Shown: positions 40,189 through 49,468, numbered from the stretch's first letter. The stretch is 64,000 nt of DNA from Deltaproteobacteria bacterium (GCA_016703535.1 JADJBV010000001.1:930001-994000); one strand, 5' to 3'. The notes: a model not told the origin generated them from the letters alone. Numbers and translations are program-made.

Positions 40189-41579
40189 GATTCACCTCCG
40201 GGCGACTTGGCGCGGATCCCCAGCTCCTTCAGCTTCTGCTGCAGGCTCTGACGGATCATCCCGATCGCCTCGGCGGTACGACTGACGTTGCCCTCGTTTT
40301 CTTCGAGGGCCCGCAGGAGGTACGCCTTTTCCCAGGCCTCGACCATTTGACGTTTGGCCTCGGTGAAGCTGACCCCGGCTTCGACCTGGACCTTGGGGCC
40401 TTTGTTCTTCTTCTCGAACACGTCGAGCTCCTGGGCTTCGATGGCGGGGCCCCGGGCCAACACCGCGGCCTGCTCGATCACGTTCTTCAGCTCCCGCACG
40501 TTCCCGGGCCACACGTGCATCGTCAACTTCTCCAGGGCCCCAGTGCTGACCGCGATCTTTTCGCGCTTCAACCGCTCCGCGACCTGGGTCAAAAAACGAT
40601 CGGTCAAGGCCGGGATGTCTTGCCGACGTTCCCGAAGAGGCGGCAGCTCAATGGGCACCACCTTCAGCCGGTAGTAGAGGTCACTCCTGAACTTGCCCTC
40701 TTCGACCAGGGACTCCAGATCCCGGTGGGTCGCCGCCACCACCCGCACGTCCAGGGGGATGGGCGTGACGCCGCCGACCCGCTCCAGCACCCGCTCCTGC
40801 AAGACCCGCAAGACCTTGGCCTGGGTCTCGAGGGGCATGTCGCCGATCTCGTCGAGGAAGATCGTGCCGCCGGCCGAGGCCTCGAAGCGCCCGACCCGGC
40901 GGGCGTCGGCCCCGGTAAAGGCGCCCTTTTCGTGGCCAAAAAGTTCACTCTCCACCAACTCCCGGGAGATGGCGGCGCAGTTGACCGCGATGAAGGGTCG
41001 GTCTCGCCGCGGGCTTCGTTGGTGGAGCGCCTGAGCAACCAACTCTTTGCCGGTGCCACTTTCTCCGCGGATCAGGACCGTGAGATCGGTCTCGGCCACC
41101 TTCTTGATGGTCTCGAAGACCCGATCCATCTCGGGCCCGGAGCCGACGATCGAGCCGAAGCCGTAGGCCTTTTCGATCCGCTCCTTCAAGAGCCGGTGCT
41201 CTCGCTCCAGGCGGGTGCGGTCCAAGGCTCGGCGCACCACCAAACGCAGCTCGTCGTTGTCGAAGGGTTTGGGCAGGTAGTCCTCGGCCCCGGCCTTCAT
41301 GGCCTCCACCGCGATCTTTTCGTTGCCGTGGGCGGTGATCAACACCACCGGCGTTTCGCTGCGGGCCTTGCGGGACGCGGCCAACACCTCCATGCCACCC
41401 GGCCCTCGCCCCAAGGCCAGATCGCTGATCACCAGATCGTAGACCTGGTCCTCCAACTTCAGGAAGGCCTCCTCGCCGTTGCTGGCCAGCTCGACCTCGT
41501 AGCCCTCTTTTTTGAGGAGGCCCGAAAGTGCAACCTGGATTGCACGTTCGTCCTCAACGACCAAAACCCGGACACTCAT
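40185..41579 (-). CDS. NtrC-family sigma-54 response regulator
   Basis: A 464-residue activator of sigma-54 promoters. Residues 1-120 form a receiver domain with the acidic pocket ED (10-11), the phospho-acceptor D53 (VISDLALG) and the K of PKPF. Residues 145-380 form the AAA+ domain: Walker A GESGTGKE, the GAFTGA loop that contacts sigma-54, Walker B GTIFLDEIGDM, and the arginine finger in LRERRQDIP. The C-terminal Fis-type helix-turn-helix is NVSRTAEAIGMIRQSLQQKL. Its start overlaps the sensor kinase stop by 4 bp and its stop overlaps the coiled-coil gene, so the three are co-translated. The target promoters are unknown. The gene contains an exact TGCAA palindrome near its start. Confidence 0.94.
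   Translation of the reverse strand: MSVRVLVVEDERAIQVALSGLLKKEGYEVELASNGEEAFLKLEDQVYDLVISDLALGRGPGGMEVLAASRKARSETPVVLITAHGNEKIAVEAMKAGAEDYLPKPFDNDELRLVVRRALDRTRLEREHRLLKERIEKAYGFGSIVGSGPEMDRVFETIKKVAETDLTVLIRGESGTGKELVAQALHQRSPRRDRPFIAVNCAAISRELVESELFGHEKGAFTGADARRVGRFEASAGGTIFLDEIGDMPLETQAKVLRVLQERVLERVGGVTPIPLDVRVVAATHRDLESLVEEGKFRSDLYYRLKVVPIELPPLRERRQDIPALTDRFLTQVAERLKREKIAVSTGALEKLTMHVWPGNVRELKNVIEQAAVLARGPAIEAQELDVFEKKNKGPKVQVEAGVSFTEAKRQMVEAWEKAYLLRALEENEGNVSRTAEAIGMIRQSLQQKLKELGIRAKSPGGES
41529..41544. repeat. Dispersed palindrome TGCAA-N6-TTGCA, exact copy 4
   Basis: TGCAACCTGGATTGCA lies in the receiver domain of the NtrC-type gene. The encoded Ala-Ile-Gln-Val-Ala uses GCA and GTT, uncommon codons here. 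Confidence 0.65.
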
Positions 41580-42628
41580 CGGCTTGGCTCCTTGGGCAAC
41601 GCAGTAAAGGTGACGGTGAACTCGGCGCCCTTATTGGGCTCGGACTGGACCTCGATGTGTCCGCCGTGGGACTCGACCAACTTTTTGGTGATCGCCAAGC
41701 CGAGGCCGGTGCCGCTCTGTTTGCTGGTGTGAAAAGGGCTCCAGATCTTGGCCAGCCGCTCGGCCTCGATGCCCGGCCCGTTGTCGGCCACCTTCAGCCA
41801 GATCTCGGTGCCCGCCAGGTTGGTGCCGCTCTGGATCGAAAGCCGGGGCGACGGCGTCGGGCCTTCCGCCAAGGCGTCCAAGGCGTTGCCGATCAAGTTG
41901 ATCAACACCCGCCGCAACTTCTCGGGATCACCTTTGATGGCGCCGGGCCCGTCGTGATCGCGGACCACCTCGATCCGTTCCCGCTGCAGCCGATCCCGGA
42001 AGCCCTCCAGCGCCGAGTCCACCACCTCGATCAAGGCCACCGGCTCCAGCGCCACCGCCTCTTCCCGGGCGTAGCGCAACAGGTGCGAGATCGACCGCTC
42101 CACCCGATCCAGCTCGGCCAAGGCGATCTTGGCGTACTCCACGTTTTCTTCGGAGCGGGGATCTTCGCCCATCTGCTGGACCAGGCTCTTGGCGGCGGTG
42201 ATCGGGTTTCGGATCTCGTGGGCGATGGAGGCCGAAAGTTCTTCCAAGGAGCGCCCACTTTTGGCGGGGAGGGGCCGTTCGGTGAGGTCGTGGCGCAGCT
42301 GGCGACGGGTCAACTCTTCTCTCAAAAACCGGGCCTCCAGATCGGGCGCGTAGACCACGTGGTAGCCCTTCCAGGCCAACCAGATCCCCCAGATGCCGCC
42401 GATCACCGAGGCCGCCTCGACGCCGCCGATCACCAAAAAGAAGAAGGTGACCGCACCCCAGACCACCACTCGGCCGAAGAAGCGGCTGCGGGCCTTGGCG
42501 GCGGCTTGGGCCTCGGCGAAGGCTGCGTCGGCAGGGGAGACGGTCGGGGGCGTGGGGATCAGAGCGCTCACGGGTTGGGGGGCGGCGCGGGCATCGTAGC
42601 CGTTCAGGCTGGTCTCTCCCACGGTCAT
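41576..42628 (-). CDS. Membrane sensor histidine kinase
   Basis: A 350-residue kinase. Residues 47-92 contain two closely spaced membrane helices (VVVWGAVTFFFLVIGGVEAA, IGGIWGIWLAWKGY) with almost no periplasmic loop, so it probably senses a membrane or intracellular signal. The dimerisation helix has the H-box SIAHEIRNPITA with the phospho-histidine. The ATPase domain has NLIGNALDAL (N box), DNGPGIE (G1), an F-box region and GTGLGLAI (G2). It overlaps the NtrC-type regulator by 4 bp; the two form a cognate pair. TACGGC ends 5 nt before the ATG in a near-leaderless arrangement. An AT-rich tract (42662-42682) lies further upstream. Confidence 0.92.
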   Translation of the reverse strand: MTVGETSLNGYDARAAPQPVSALIPTPPTVSPADAAFAEAQAAAKARSRFFGRVVVWGAVTFFFLVIGGVEAASVIGGIWGIWLAWKGYHVVYAPDLEARFLREELTRRQLRHDLTERPLPAKSGRSLEELSASIAHEIRNPITAAKSLVQQMGEDPRSEENVEYAKIALAELDRVERSISHLLRYAREEAVALEPVALIEVVDSALEGFRDRLQRERIEVVRDHDGPGAIKGDPEKLRRVLINLIGNALDALAEGPTPSPRLSIQSGTNLAGTEIWLKVADNGPGIEAERLAKIWSPFHTSKQSGTGLGLAITKKLVESHGGHIEVQSEPNKGAEFTVTFTALPKEPSR

Positions 42629-42724
42629 GCAGGCCGTAGCTTTCCACGGGGCGTGCCAAGTTTGATTCTAATGATTTCAATAGCTTGGCGGGATGGCTCC
42701 GGCAAGGTCCGCAGGGGTGGGGCT

Positions 42725-43696
42725 TCAGCGGTGCAGTCCAGAGGCTGCAGCGGCGGCCGCCGTAAGCCCGTAGAGCAGGACCTCTTGGCGGTGGCTCGGC
42801 AACTGGCGGGTCCCGACCACCTCGAACCCCCGAGCCGCCAGATCGTTGGCGTCGGCGCTCAACATCCGAGCCGCTCGTTCGTCCTTGAGCTTGAGGGTCA
42901 AGAAGACCCCTTGAGGCCGGAGGGTCTCCAGCAAACGCAACACGTGCTGGAGGGTCTGCTCCGGGGCCACGTTCATGTCCGAGAGGATCCAATCGGCCGC
43001 GGGCAACTCCCTGGGTTCGAGCAGGGCGATCGAACGGGAGAGGTGCCGGTACTTCGGGTGCCGCGCCACTCGTTCGTCCATCTGGGCCGGATCCACCCCG
43101 GTGACCGAAAGGCCGCGGCTCAACAAGGCCCACGCCGCGCCGCCCGGCGCCGAACCCAACTCCAGGGCTCGTTGCCCCGCCTTGACCGGGGCGCCGCTCA
43201 ACCGCAAGGCCTCCTCCAGCTTGAGCCAGGCCCGGGACGGGGCCTCGGGCGGCAACTCGGGCCGATACACTCCGGGGTGTAAGGCATCTTGGGGATCGTG
43301 GTCGTGCACCCCAAAAAAGTGCTGCTCCGGCAGGACCACCACGTCCACCACTTGGGCCCCCGGACCCAACTCTGGGAGCGGCGTGGAGCCGAGTTCGGCG
43401 GTCAAGGTCTCCCGCAGCGGATCCAGCTCCTGAGGTTCAAGGCCTGGCCCGTAGACCGCCAAACCAAAGGGCGGCTTCGGCAACTTGGCCCGAGTCGCCG
43501 GTTCGTCTTTTCCCAAACTTTGACCCGCCGACTGAACGAAGGTCCCCGAGACCCGGAGCGGACCTCTTTCGGACTTGAAGGTCACGAAGCCCGGCCGCAT
43601 GAAGGCGGGCCGCAGGTCCGGGTAACGGCGGGCCATCTCGGCCTTCAGGAGTTTTTCGGCACCGACCAAACAGGTCGCGTAGAGGAAGTCGGTCAC
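42725..43696 (-). CDS. RlmM-like 23S rRNA 2'-O-methyltransferase
   Basis: A 323-residue RNA methyltransferase. The N-terminal 140 residues resemble the RlmM THUMP-like region (ATCLVGAEKLLKAEMARRYP). The C-terminal RrmJ fold has SAM motif I LELGSAPGGAAWALL, VTGVDPAQM, and the K-D-K-E catalytic set: the Lys in RAWLKLEEAL, Asp in DWILSDMNVAP and Lys in LTLKLKDE. RlmM methylates C2498 of 23S rRNA in E. coli; the same target is likely but not proven here. The GTG start overlaps the TGA of the upstream PHP-domain lipoprotein gene. A large open frame continuing upstream is a shadow of that gene. A CCAAG/CTTGG inverted repeat follows the stop. Confidence 0.85.
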   Translation of the reverse strand: MTDFLYATCLVGAEKLLKAEMARRYPDLRPAFMRPGFVTFKSERGPLRVSGTFVQSAGQSLGKDEPATRAKLPKPPFGLAVYGPGLEPQELDPLRETLTAELGSTPLPELGPGAQVVDVVVLPEQHFFGVHDHDPQDALHPGVYRPELPPEAPSRAWLKLEEALRLSGAPVKAGQRALELGSAPGGAAWALLSRGLSVTGVDPAQMDERVARHPKYRHLSRSIALLEPRELPAADWILSDMNVAPEQTLQHVLRLLETLRPQGVFLTLKLKDERAARMLSADANDLAARGFEVVGTRQLPSHRQEVLLYGLTAAAAAASGLHR

Positions 43697-46245
43697 GGGT
43701 TGGGCTGCAGGAAGATCGGGTTGGTGATCGCCCAAGGCAAGGCCCCGTGTGCAAAAACTTCGTGGCGCCGGTCGCCGCGGACCTTCACCAAGATCCACCC
43801 GGGCCCGGACTTGGGGCGCACCATATCGATCGGGCCCCGGAATCGGTCTCGGGTGCCGTCGTTGGCGCCGCCGCCGCTCCCGCCGCTGGGCCCGCCGATG
43901 GCCACGGTCTTGACCCGTTGGCCGTCGGCCCAAACCTCCAGCTGATCCACGTCCATCCAGTCCGGGGCCCGGACCACCACCTGGAGGGTCACGGTGCTCG
44001 AGCCGGTCGTCACCGTGTCCCCGATCTGGGCCGCGCCGATCTGAAAGTCGACGAAGGGCCCGCAGGTGACCGTCATGCGCCCGGCCTTCACCGCGTCCCG
44101 GAGCTCCGAAGGTTCGACCGCCGAAGGATCGTCGTGGCCAAGGCGCAAGTAGGTGCGCGGGTAGCCGAGCTCTCCGCGTTTGGCGTGGTGGCTGTCCGAG
44201 CCGCCCACCGCAAACTTCTTCTTGCCGTGCTCCAAAAATCCAAACCAGTCCGGCAGGCGCACCGACTCCACGTGGTCGATGTCGCACTGGTTCATGATCT
44301 CGATGACGTCGAAGTCCTCCGACCAACGATCGGTCGCGATCACTCGGTTGCTCGCCGGATCGAGGCCCATGGCGTCGAAATAACCGAGGCGGTCTCCGTC
44401 CCGAGGGTGGTTCACCTGGAGCACCGGATCGGCCGGGTTGGAGCGGATCTGGGCGAAGGTCTGGACCACCTCCAGGCCGTACCAGTTGATCCAGCCGTTG
44501 CCGTGGACCTCGGGGTTGGGCACCAAAGGATAGGCGTTGAAGTGGCCGTAGGTGCCGGTGCTGACCTCGGAGCCGACGATGCCCTTCATCCAGTGGTGGA
44601 GGCCCAACTTTTCGATCGCCGGGTTGAAGTCGCCCAGGTACTCGTGTTCGGTCGACACCGGCAACTCCAGGCCTTCGGCGGCCATCACCGCCACGATGGT
44701 CTCGTAGAGATCCCAAGAATCGGCGGATTTTTGGGCGTGCAGGTGGGTGTCGGTCGACTGCCAACCGGGGGTGTCGACCACCCGGGACAAGGTCGCGGTC
44801 AGGGTGCTGGTGGTGCCCGGCCGAACGTCGACGATGGCCCGGGCGACGTCGTATTCGGCGCCGCGGGAGAAGTAGAACTGGTGCCGCCCGGTCGGCAACA
44901 CCAGCTCCCCTTCACCGTCGATCGCGTGCTCTACGGTGATGGTCCCGGCCGGGCGATCGGGTTCGCCGAAGGAGAGGGGGATGATCTCGCTCGGGCGATC
45001 GAGGGCCACCACCGTCGCCTTGGCCGGCAGGCCCTTGCCGTTTTGATCGTGCACCATGAAGTGCACCCGACCCGGCGCCTCCAGCGTGTAGTCCAGCAGG
45101 TGAGCGCCTTCTCGATCCTCCACCGTCAACCGGGCCGGGCGCATCGACTCGTAGCCGTCGGCGGTGATCACCAGTTCGTAGCGGCCGAGCGGAAGATCCA
45201 GATCGTAGCGGCCACTCTTGTCGCTGCGGGCTTGGCTGACGTAGTCGCCGACCCGATCTTGATCGTTGCCGATCACGTGGAGCCGGGCGTCGGCCACCAC
45301 GTGTCCCAGCCGATCCCGGATGTAGCCCGAGATCCGGCGGCTCGGGACCTTTTCCCGGGCGGCTTTGGTGGCCTGCAGGCGGCTCAGGTTGCCGTCGCCC
45401 ACGAACAAGAGGTGGTTGAAGCCCGTCGCCTCTTTGGGTTCGATCAAGACGCTGCCCAAGAAGGTGGCGGCCAACAGGCCCGAATAGGCGGCCGCGAAGT
45501 TGAGGCGACCGTGCTCCGGCGCGTACAGATAGGCCACGTCGCGGGCCACCGCCGCGTATGAGTCGGCGATGGTCCCCTCCCGGGGCGCCGTAAACCCAAC
45601 CTTCGGCACGAAAGGGGTGGCCCCGTCGCCAAAGACGAAGCCCAACAGGCCCACCGAAAGGCCCACCGGCCGTTCGCCTTCGTTCCGCAGCTGATATTCG
45701 ATGCGCAAATATTCGGAGCTCGGCGGCAACACGTAGCGGATCCGCATCGCCAGTTTTTCTGGGCGTCGCCCTTCGTAGCCGTCGATCACCGCGGCCAACA
45801 ACGGGAAGTCTTGTTCTTTGCCCCGGGCGGTGATGACCGCCGGGCCGCCGTCCGAGCCGTCGGATTCGATCTCCACCGAGTCGGGATCGAGGACCCGAAA
45901 GTCGATCGCGGTGATCACCTCGCCGAAGGTCGACTGGCCCGGCTCACCCGCAGCTCGGATCCGATCGGCGTCGAGGATCGTGCCTCCCGACAACAAATAA
46001 CCTTCGCTGTGATCGACGCTGCCGATGATCACCTGGATCCGATCGTTCCAGATCTTGAGATCCCCGAGCCGGCCCTTGGCGGTGGGGCCGCCGATCAGCT
46101 GGTTCGGTTCCTGAATCCGGGCCGCGTAGGCCCGGGGTTGAGGCAACGGGACCGGCGGGCCGGGGAGGGTGGGGACGACGGCGGCGTCTTTGGGCGTGCA
46201 GCCGAGCAGCGCCAACCAGATGCCGACCTGCCATCGTCCCGTCAC
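43693..46245 (-). CDS. CehA/McbA-type PHP-domain lipoprotein
   Basis: An 850-residue exported metallohydrolase-like protein. The GTG start gives a short signal peptide with lipobox (GIWLALLGC). Residues about 30-310 form a beta-rich N-terminal domain. A carboxypeptidase regulatory-like (CNA-B type) fold follows near residues 335-430 (RISGYIRDRLGHVVADARLH, GRYDLDLPLGRYELVITADG). The C-terminal PHP domain carries metal ligands STDTHLHAQKSAD, STEHEYLGDF, LQVNHPRDG and VGGSDSHHAKRGELG, as in the CehA/McbA family of carbaryl-hydrolase-like proteins. Substrates of most members are unknown. ATG codons in the longer frame to 46557 lie upstream of the promoter and are rejected. It is coupled to the RlmM-like gene by a 4-bp overlap. 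Confidence 0.87.
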   Translation of the reverse strand: MTGRWQVGIWLALLGCTPKDAAVVPTLPGPPVPLPQPRAYAARIQEPNQLIGGPTAKGRLGDLKIWNDRIQVIIGSVDHSEGYLLSGGTILDADRIRAAGEPGQSTFGEVITAIDFRVLDPDSVEIESDGSDGGPAVITARGKEQDFPLLAAVIDGYEGRRPEKLAMRIRYVLPPSSEYLRIEYQLRNEGERPVGLSVGLLGFVFGDGATPFVPKVGFTAPREGTIADSYAAVARDVAYLYAPEHGRLNFAAAYSGLLAATFLGSVLIEPKEATGFNHLLFVGDGNLSRLQATKAAREKVPSRRISGYIRDRLGHVVADARLHVIGNDQDRVGDYVSQARSDKSGRYDLDLPLGRYELVITADGYESMRPARLTVEDREGAHLLDYTLEAPGRVHFMVHDQNGKGLPAKATVVALDRPSEIIPLSFGEPDRPAGTITVEHAIDGEGELVLPTGRHQFYFSRGAEYDVARAIVDVRPGTTSTLTATLSRVVDTPGWQSTDTHLHAQKSADSWDLYETIVAVMAAEGLELPVSTEHEYLGDFNPAIEKLGLHHWMKGIVGSEVSTGTYGHFNAYPLVPNPEVHGNGWINWYGLEVVQTFAQIRSNPADPVLQVNHPRDGDRLGYFDAMGLDPASNRVIATDRWSEDFDVIEIMNQCDIDHVESVRLPDWFGFLEHGKKKFAVGGSDSHHAKRGELGYPRTYLRLGHDDPSAVEPSELRDAVKAGRMTVTCGPFVDFQIGAAQIGDTVTTGSSTVTLQVVVRAPDWMDVDQLEVWADGQRVKTVAIGGPSGGSGGGANDGTRDRFRGPIDMVRPKSGPGWILVKVRGDRRHEVFAHGALPWAITNPIFLQPNP

Positions 46246-46253
46246 TGTCCTGT

Positions 46254-46283
46254 AAGATAGACAACTACAGTTGCCTCCATCAA
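46254..46283 (-). promoter_or_regulatory. Promoter of the PHP-domain lipoprotein gene
   Basis: On the minus strand TTGATG, an 18-nt spacer and TATCTT. The -10 box ends 8 nt before the GTG at 46245, so this is near-leaderless. It decides the start of a gene whose open frame extends much further upstream. Confidence 0.6.
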
Positions 46284-46368
46284 ACAGCCGGATGCCGGAT
46301 GGGCCTGGGCCCTCGATAGTTACCCTAGTTGGCCTGGGCCAGGGTCGCTGCTCCAATCCGCCCTGTTT

Positions 46369-47799
46369 ATGGCGGTGGCCCTGAGGCTCGAGGTCGAACA
46401 CCTGCACCAGCCGAGCGGCTGGTTGTCGCCGGGCTTCGTCGAGGTCGAAGCCGACGGGCGCATCGCCCAGATCTCGGCCACTTTGCCCCCCGGCTGGGAC
46501 GGACACGAGCGGATCTCGGGTTTTGTGCTCCCCGGGATGGCCAACCTCCACTCCCACGCTTTTCAGCGCGGCTTGGTGGGCCGGACCGAACGCAACCCCG
46601 ACGGCCGAGCCGACTCCTTTTGGACCTGGCGGGCGCTGATGTATCGGCTGGCGGCCCGGATCGATCCCGAGTCACTGGCGGCGATCGCCACCCAACTTTA
46701 TGTGGAGCTCCTCGAGGCCGGCTACACCAGCGTCGGCGAGTTCCACTACCTGCACCACGATCACGACGGCCGGCCCTACGGCGATCCGACCCTCTTGTCT
46801 CAGGCGATCTTGGAGGCCGCGACCCTCACCGGACTCGGCCTGTGTCACCTGCCGGTCTACTACCAAAGTGGCGGCTTCGATCGTCCGGCGGATCCGCTCC
46901 AGGCCCGCTTCCTTCACGCCGATCCGGAGGTGTTCCTCAGGTTCTGGCAGTCGCTCCAACCCCAAATGAAGGCGGCCGGCGCGACCTTGGGAGTGGCGCC
47001 CCACAGCCTGCGAGCGGTGCCCGAAGCCGCCTTGTTCCGCTTGCTCGACGGGATCCAGGCCCTTGATCCCGAAGTGCGGGTCCATCTGCACATCGCCGAA
47101 CAAGAGGCCGAGGTCGCCGCCTGTTTGGCGCACCACGGCCAACGCCCCGTCGCCTGGTTGTTGGGGCACGCCCCCGTCGGCCGGACCTGGTGTTTGGTGC
47201 ATGCAACCCAACTTGCACCGGCCGAGATCGTCCCCTTGGCCAAAAGTGGCGCGGTGGTTGGCCTCTGCCCCACCACCGAGGCCAACCTGGGCGACGGCAT
47301 CTTCCCCGGGGTCGAGTACCTGGAGGTTGGCGGTCGTTTTGGGATCGGCAGCGACAGCCACGCTTCGGTTGGCCTCAGTGAGGAGCTGCGCCTCTTCGAA
47401 TACGGCCAACGCCTCCGGGATCGACGGCGCAACTTGTTGGGCTCGCCGGGGTTGGCGGGCGGGAGCGTGGGGCGTCGGCTCTACGACGGGGCCGTCGCTG
47501 GTGGGGCCCAGGCCTTGGGGCGAGGTGCAAGTTGTCTTGCAGTCGGTGAACCTGCCGATCTGATCCGGCTCGATCCGGAGCACCCCCGGCTTTTGGGGCA
47601 CGGGCCCGACACCATCTTGGACGCGTGGATCTTTGGTTCGGCCGAGGCCGCGGTCCGTGACGTTTGGGTGGGGGGGCGTCGGGTGGTGCGGGACGGCCGC
47701 CACTTCCTTCGAGAAAAGGCGGCCCGGGCCTTTCGGGAGGTGGTGCACCGGGCTTTGCCCGAGGCCTCGGCGCTTGACCGCAGTGAACCCGGTGGCTAA
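46369..47799 (+). CDS. hutF: Formimidoylglutamate deiminase
   Basis: A 476-residue zinc amidohydrolase that converts N-formimidoyl-glutamate to N-formyl-glutamate and ammonia in the five-step histidine degradation route. The family signatures are clear: NLHSHAFQRGLVGRTE (HxH metal ligands), SFWTWRALMYRLA (the characteristic HutF segment), VHLHIAEQEAEV and CLVHATQL (metal histidines), and GIGSDSHASV (the closing Asp). It is cytoplasmic with no signal peptide. ATG 46369 fits the family length. No hutH, hutU, hutI or hutG adjoins it. It is divergent from the PHP-domain lipoprotein and precedes a HEAT gene by 14 nt. Two exact TGCAA palindromes lie in it, 324 bp apart. Confidence 0.9.
   Translation: MAVALRLEVEHLHQPSGWLSPGFVEVEADGRIAQISATLPPGWDGHERISGFVLPGMANLHSHAFQRGLVGRTERNPDGRADSFWTWRALMYRLAARIDPESLAAIATQLYVELLEAGYTSVGEFHYLHHDHDGRPYGDPTLLSQAILEAATLTGLGLCHLPVYYQSGGFDRPADPLQARFLHADPEVFLRFWQSLQPQMKAAGATLGVAPHSLRAVPEAALFRLLDGIQALDPEVRVHLHIAEQEAEVAACLAHHGQRPVAWLLGHAPVGRTWCLVHATQLAPAEIVPLAKSGAVVGLCPTTEANLGDGIFPGVEYLEVGGRFGIGSDSHASVGLSEELRLFEYGQRLRDRRRNLLGSPGLAGGSVGRRLYDGAVAGGAQALGRGASCLAVGEPADLIRLDPEHPRLLGHGPDTILDAWIFGSAEAAVRDVWVGGRRVVRDGRHFLREKAARAFREVVHRALPEASALDRSEPGG
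47202..47217. repeat. Dispersed palindrome TGCAA-N6-TTGCA, exact copy 5
   Basis: TGCAACCCAACTTGCA lies within hutF, first T at codon position 3 (His-Ala-Thr-Gln-Leu-Ala, next to the metal-ligand histidine). Confidence 0.65.
47526..47541. repeat. Dispersed palindrome TGCAA-N6-TTGCA, exact copy 6
   Basis: TGCAAGTTGTCTTGCA lies within hutF, encoding Ala-Ser-Cys-Leu-Ala with GCA, AGT, TGT, CTT, GCA codons, first T at codon position 3. Confidence 0.65.
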
Positions 47800-47813
47800 T
47801 CCCTGGCCACTTC

Positions 47814-48545
47814 ATGGGCCTCCTCGATCTGATCAAACCCAAGTCCGCGCTGGAGAAGGCCGCCAAACAAGTGAGGGAGCCCTACGCTCAGCCCGAATAC
47901 CGGCGGGCCGCGATGGAGAAGTTGCTCGAGCTGGGCACCGAAGAGGCCTACGCCGCGCTCCTGATGCGCTTCACTTACAACGCCAACGGCCAGATCGCCG
48001 ACGAGTCGGAGAAGCGTGATCTGGTGGACGAGCTGGTCAAGATCGGTAAGCCCGTGTTGCCGTCGCTGCAAAAGTTCATCCGCACCGAAAAGGCCGTGGC
48101 CCTCCCCATCGAAGCCCTGCGCCGCATGTTGTCGGCCGCCGAGGCCAAGGCCTTCCTGCTCGAGACCCTGAAGGCCTACGAACCCCTCGATCACCGCTCC
48201 ACCCAACAGAAGATCAGCTTGGTCTTCGCTTTGGCCGAGTTGGGCGGCGCCGAGGTCGCGGAGGCGCTGCTCCCGTACCTGGATGATCACCACGACGACG
48301 TGCAGTTCCAGACCATCGGCGCCTTGGAGCGGCTGAAACACGAGCCGACCAGCGCCGCCTTGGCCAAGGTCTGCTTGGGCGACAGCCACGCCGGCCGGGT
48401 GCAGCGGGCCGCGGCCCAAGCCTTGGCCAACCTGGCGTGGCCGGCCAAGGAGCACTTCGACGCTTGGAACGCCGAGCTCAAGGGCGAATACCTGATCGGC
48501 AAAAAGGGCCAAGTGGTGAAGAAGGGCGCGGCCGCCGAGGGGTGA
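47814..48545 (+). CDS. HEAT-repeat protein
   Basis: A 243-residue cytoplasmic protein built of helical HEAT/armadillo-type repeats: RRAAMEKLLELGTEEAYAAL, KRDLVDELVKIGKPVLPSLQ, LPIEALRRMLSAAEAKAFLL, QTIGALERLKHEPTSAALAK and AAAQALANLAW. It ends with a short basic tail. These repeats make protein-binding scaffolds; no enzyme motif is present. The stop overlaps the start of the RluA-family gene (GTGA), so expression is coupled. The partner is unknown. Confidence 0.82.
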   Translation: MGLLDLIKPKSALEKAAKQVREPYAQPEYRRAAMEKLLELGTEEAYAALLMRFTYNANGQIADESEKRDLVDELVKIGKPVLPSLQKFIRTEKAVALPIEALRRMLSAAEAKAFLLETLKAYEPLDHRSTQQKISLVFALAELGGAEVAEALLPYLDDHHDDVQFQTIGALERLKHEPTSAALAKVCLGDSHAGRVQRAAAQALANLAWPAKEHFDAWNAELKGEYLIGKKGQVVKKGAAAEG

Positions 48546-49411
48546 GCCGTCAGGAGCAGCGCGCGGCTCACCAGGGCCCGCTCGGGGAGCTGGTGGCCAT
48601 CGCTTGGCCGACGTTGGGCCAAGCCGCGATCGACGCCGAGATCCGGGCCGGGCAGATCTTCGTCGACGGTCAACGATCCACCGATCCGCGGATGATGGTT
48701 CAAGCGGGCGCCCGACTGTTGCGGCACGACCAACCGCCGGCCCCGCCACCCGCCTTGCCGATCCTCTACGAAGATCGGGAGCTGTTGGTCTTGGACAAGC
48801 CGGCGGGCATCCACCTCAACGCCACCGAAACCACCGCGCGTTTGGCGGCGGTCGAGGTGTTGGGCGATCGGGAGTTGTACCTGGTGCATCGGATCGACGT
48901 GGGCACCACCGGGTTGGTGCTCCTCGCCAAGCAGCGGACCATCGCCGAACAACTTTCGGCCGCCTTCCGAGAACGGCAGATCGAAAAGACCTATTTGGCG
49001 GTGGCGGTCGGGGCCATCGCCGTCGATCGGGTGGAGGCGCCCATTGGCCTGGACAAGAAGCGACCTCGAGCCCGGTCGATCCGCAACGATGGCAAGCCCG
49101 CCGTGACCCATCTCGAGGTCCGGGCCACCCAAGATGGCCTCACCGCGGTGATCGCCCGGCCCCTGACCGGCCGCACCCATCAGATCCGGGTGCACCTGGC
49201 CCACCTGGGCGCGCCGCTGTTGGGAGACACGTTGTATGGGGGCCCGACCGCGGCCCGGCTGGCCAAGGTGGTGGTCAGGCCCGAGCGCCCGCTCCTCCAC
49301 GCCTATACCCTGGCCTTTTCTTTGGGGGGCCGAGCGCACCAATATTTGGCCCCAATCCCCAAAGATTTCGAGCAGATCCAGGCGTTGGGTCTTTCCTTTG
49401 GCTTGACCTGA
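48542..49411 (+). CDS. RluA-family RNA pseudouridine synthase
   Basis: A 289-residue enzyme that isomerises uridine to pseudouridine in structured RNA. The N-terminal 60 residues resemble an S4-type RNA-binding domain (IDAEIRAGQIFVDGQ, MMVQAGARL). The catalytic domain has LYEDRELLVLDKPAGI, then HRIDVGTTGLVLLAK with the catalytic Asp (canonical HRLDxxTSG), and the RLLTGRTHQIRVHL-type segment PLTGRTHQIRVHLAHLG. The GTG start overlaps the HEAT gene stop; an earlier in-frame start would fall inside that gene. The exact target (23S rRNA or tRNA site) cannot be assigned. Confidence 0.9.
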   Translation: MSRQEQRAAHQGPLGELVAIAWPTLGQAAIDAEIRAGQIFVDGQRSTDPRMMVQAGARLLRHDQPPAPPPALPILYEDRELLVLDKPAGIHLNATETTARLAAVEVLGDRELYLVHRIDVGTTGLVLLAKQRTIAEQLSAAFRERQIEKTYLAVAVGAIAVDRVEAPIGLDKKRPRARSIRNDGKPAVTHLEVRATQDGLTAVIARPLTGRTHQIRVHLAHLGAPLLGDTLYGGPTAARLAKVVVRPERPLLHAYTLAFSLGGRAHQYLAPIPKDFEQIQALGLSFGLT

Positions 49412-49468
49412 CCGGGAGTCAGGGGTGGCCGACTGGCATGTCGGTGCCAGTCTGCTAGTTTTCCTTTC

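Noticed and set aside
42640..42670. Possible sigma-54 promoter (TTGGCACG) before the sensor kinase
   Set aside because: The -24 half fits, but the -12 half lacks the required GC at the correct distance.
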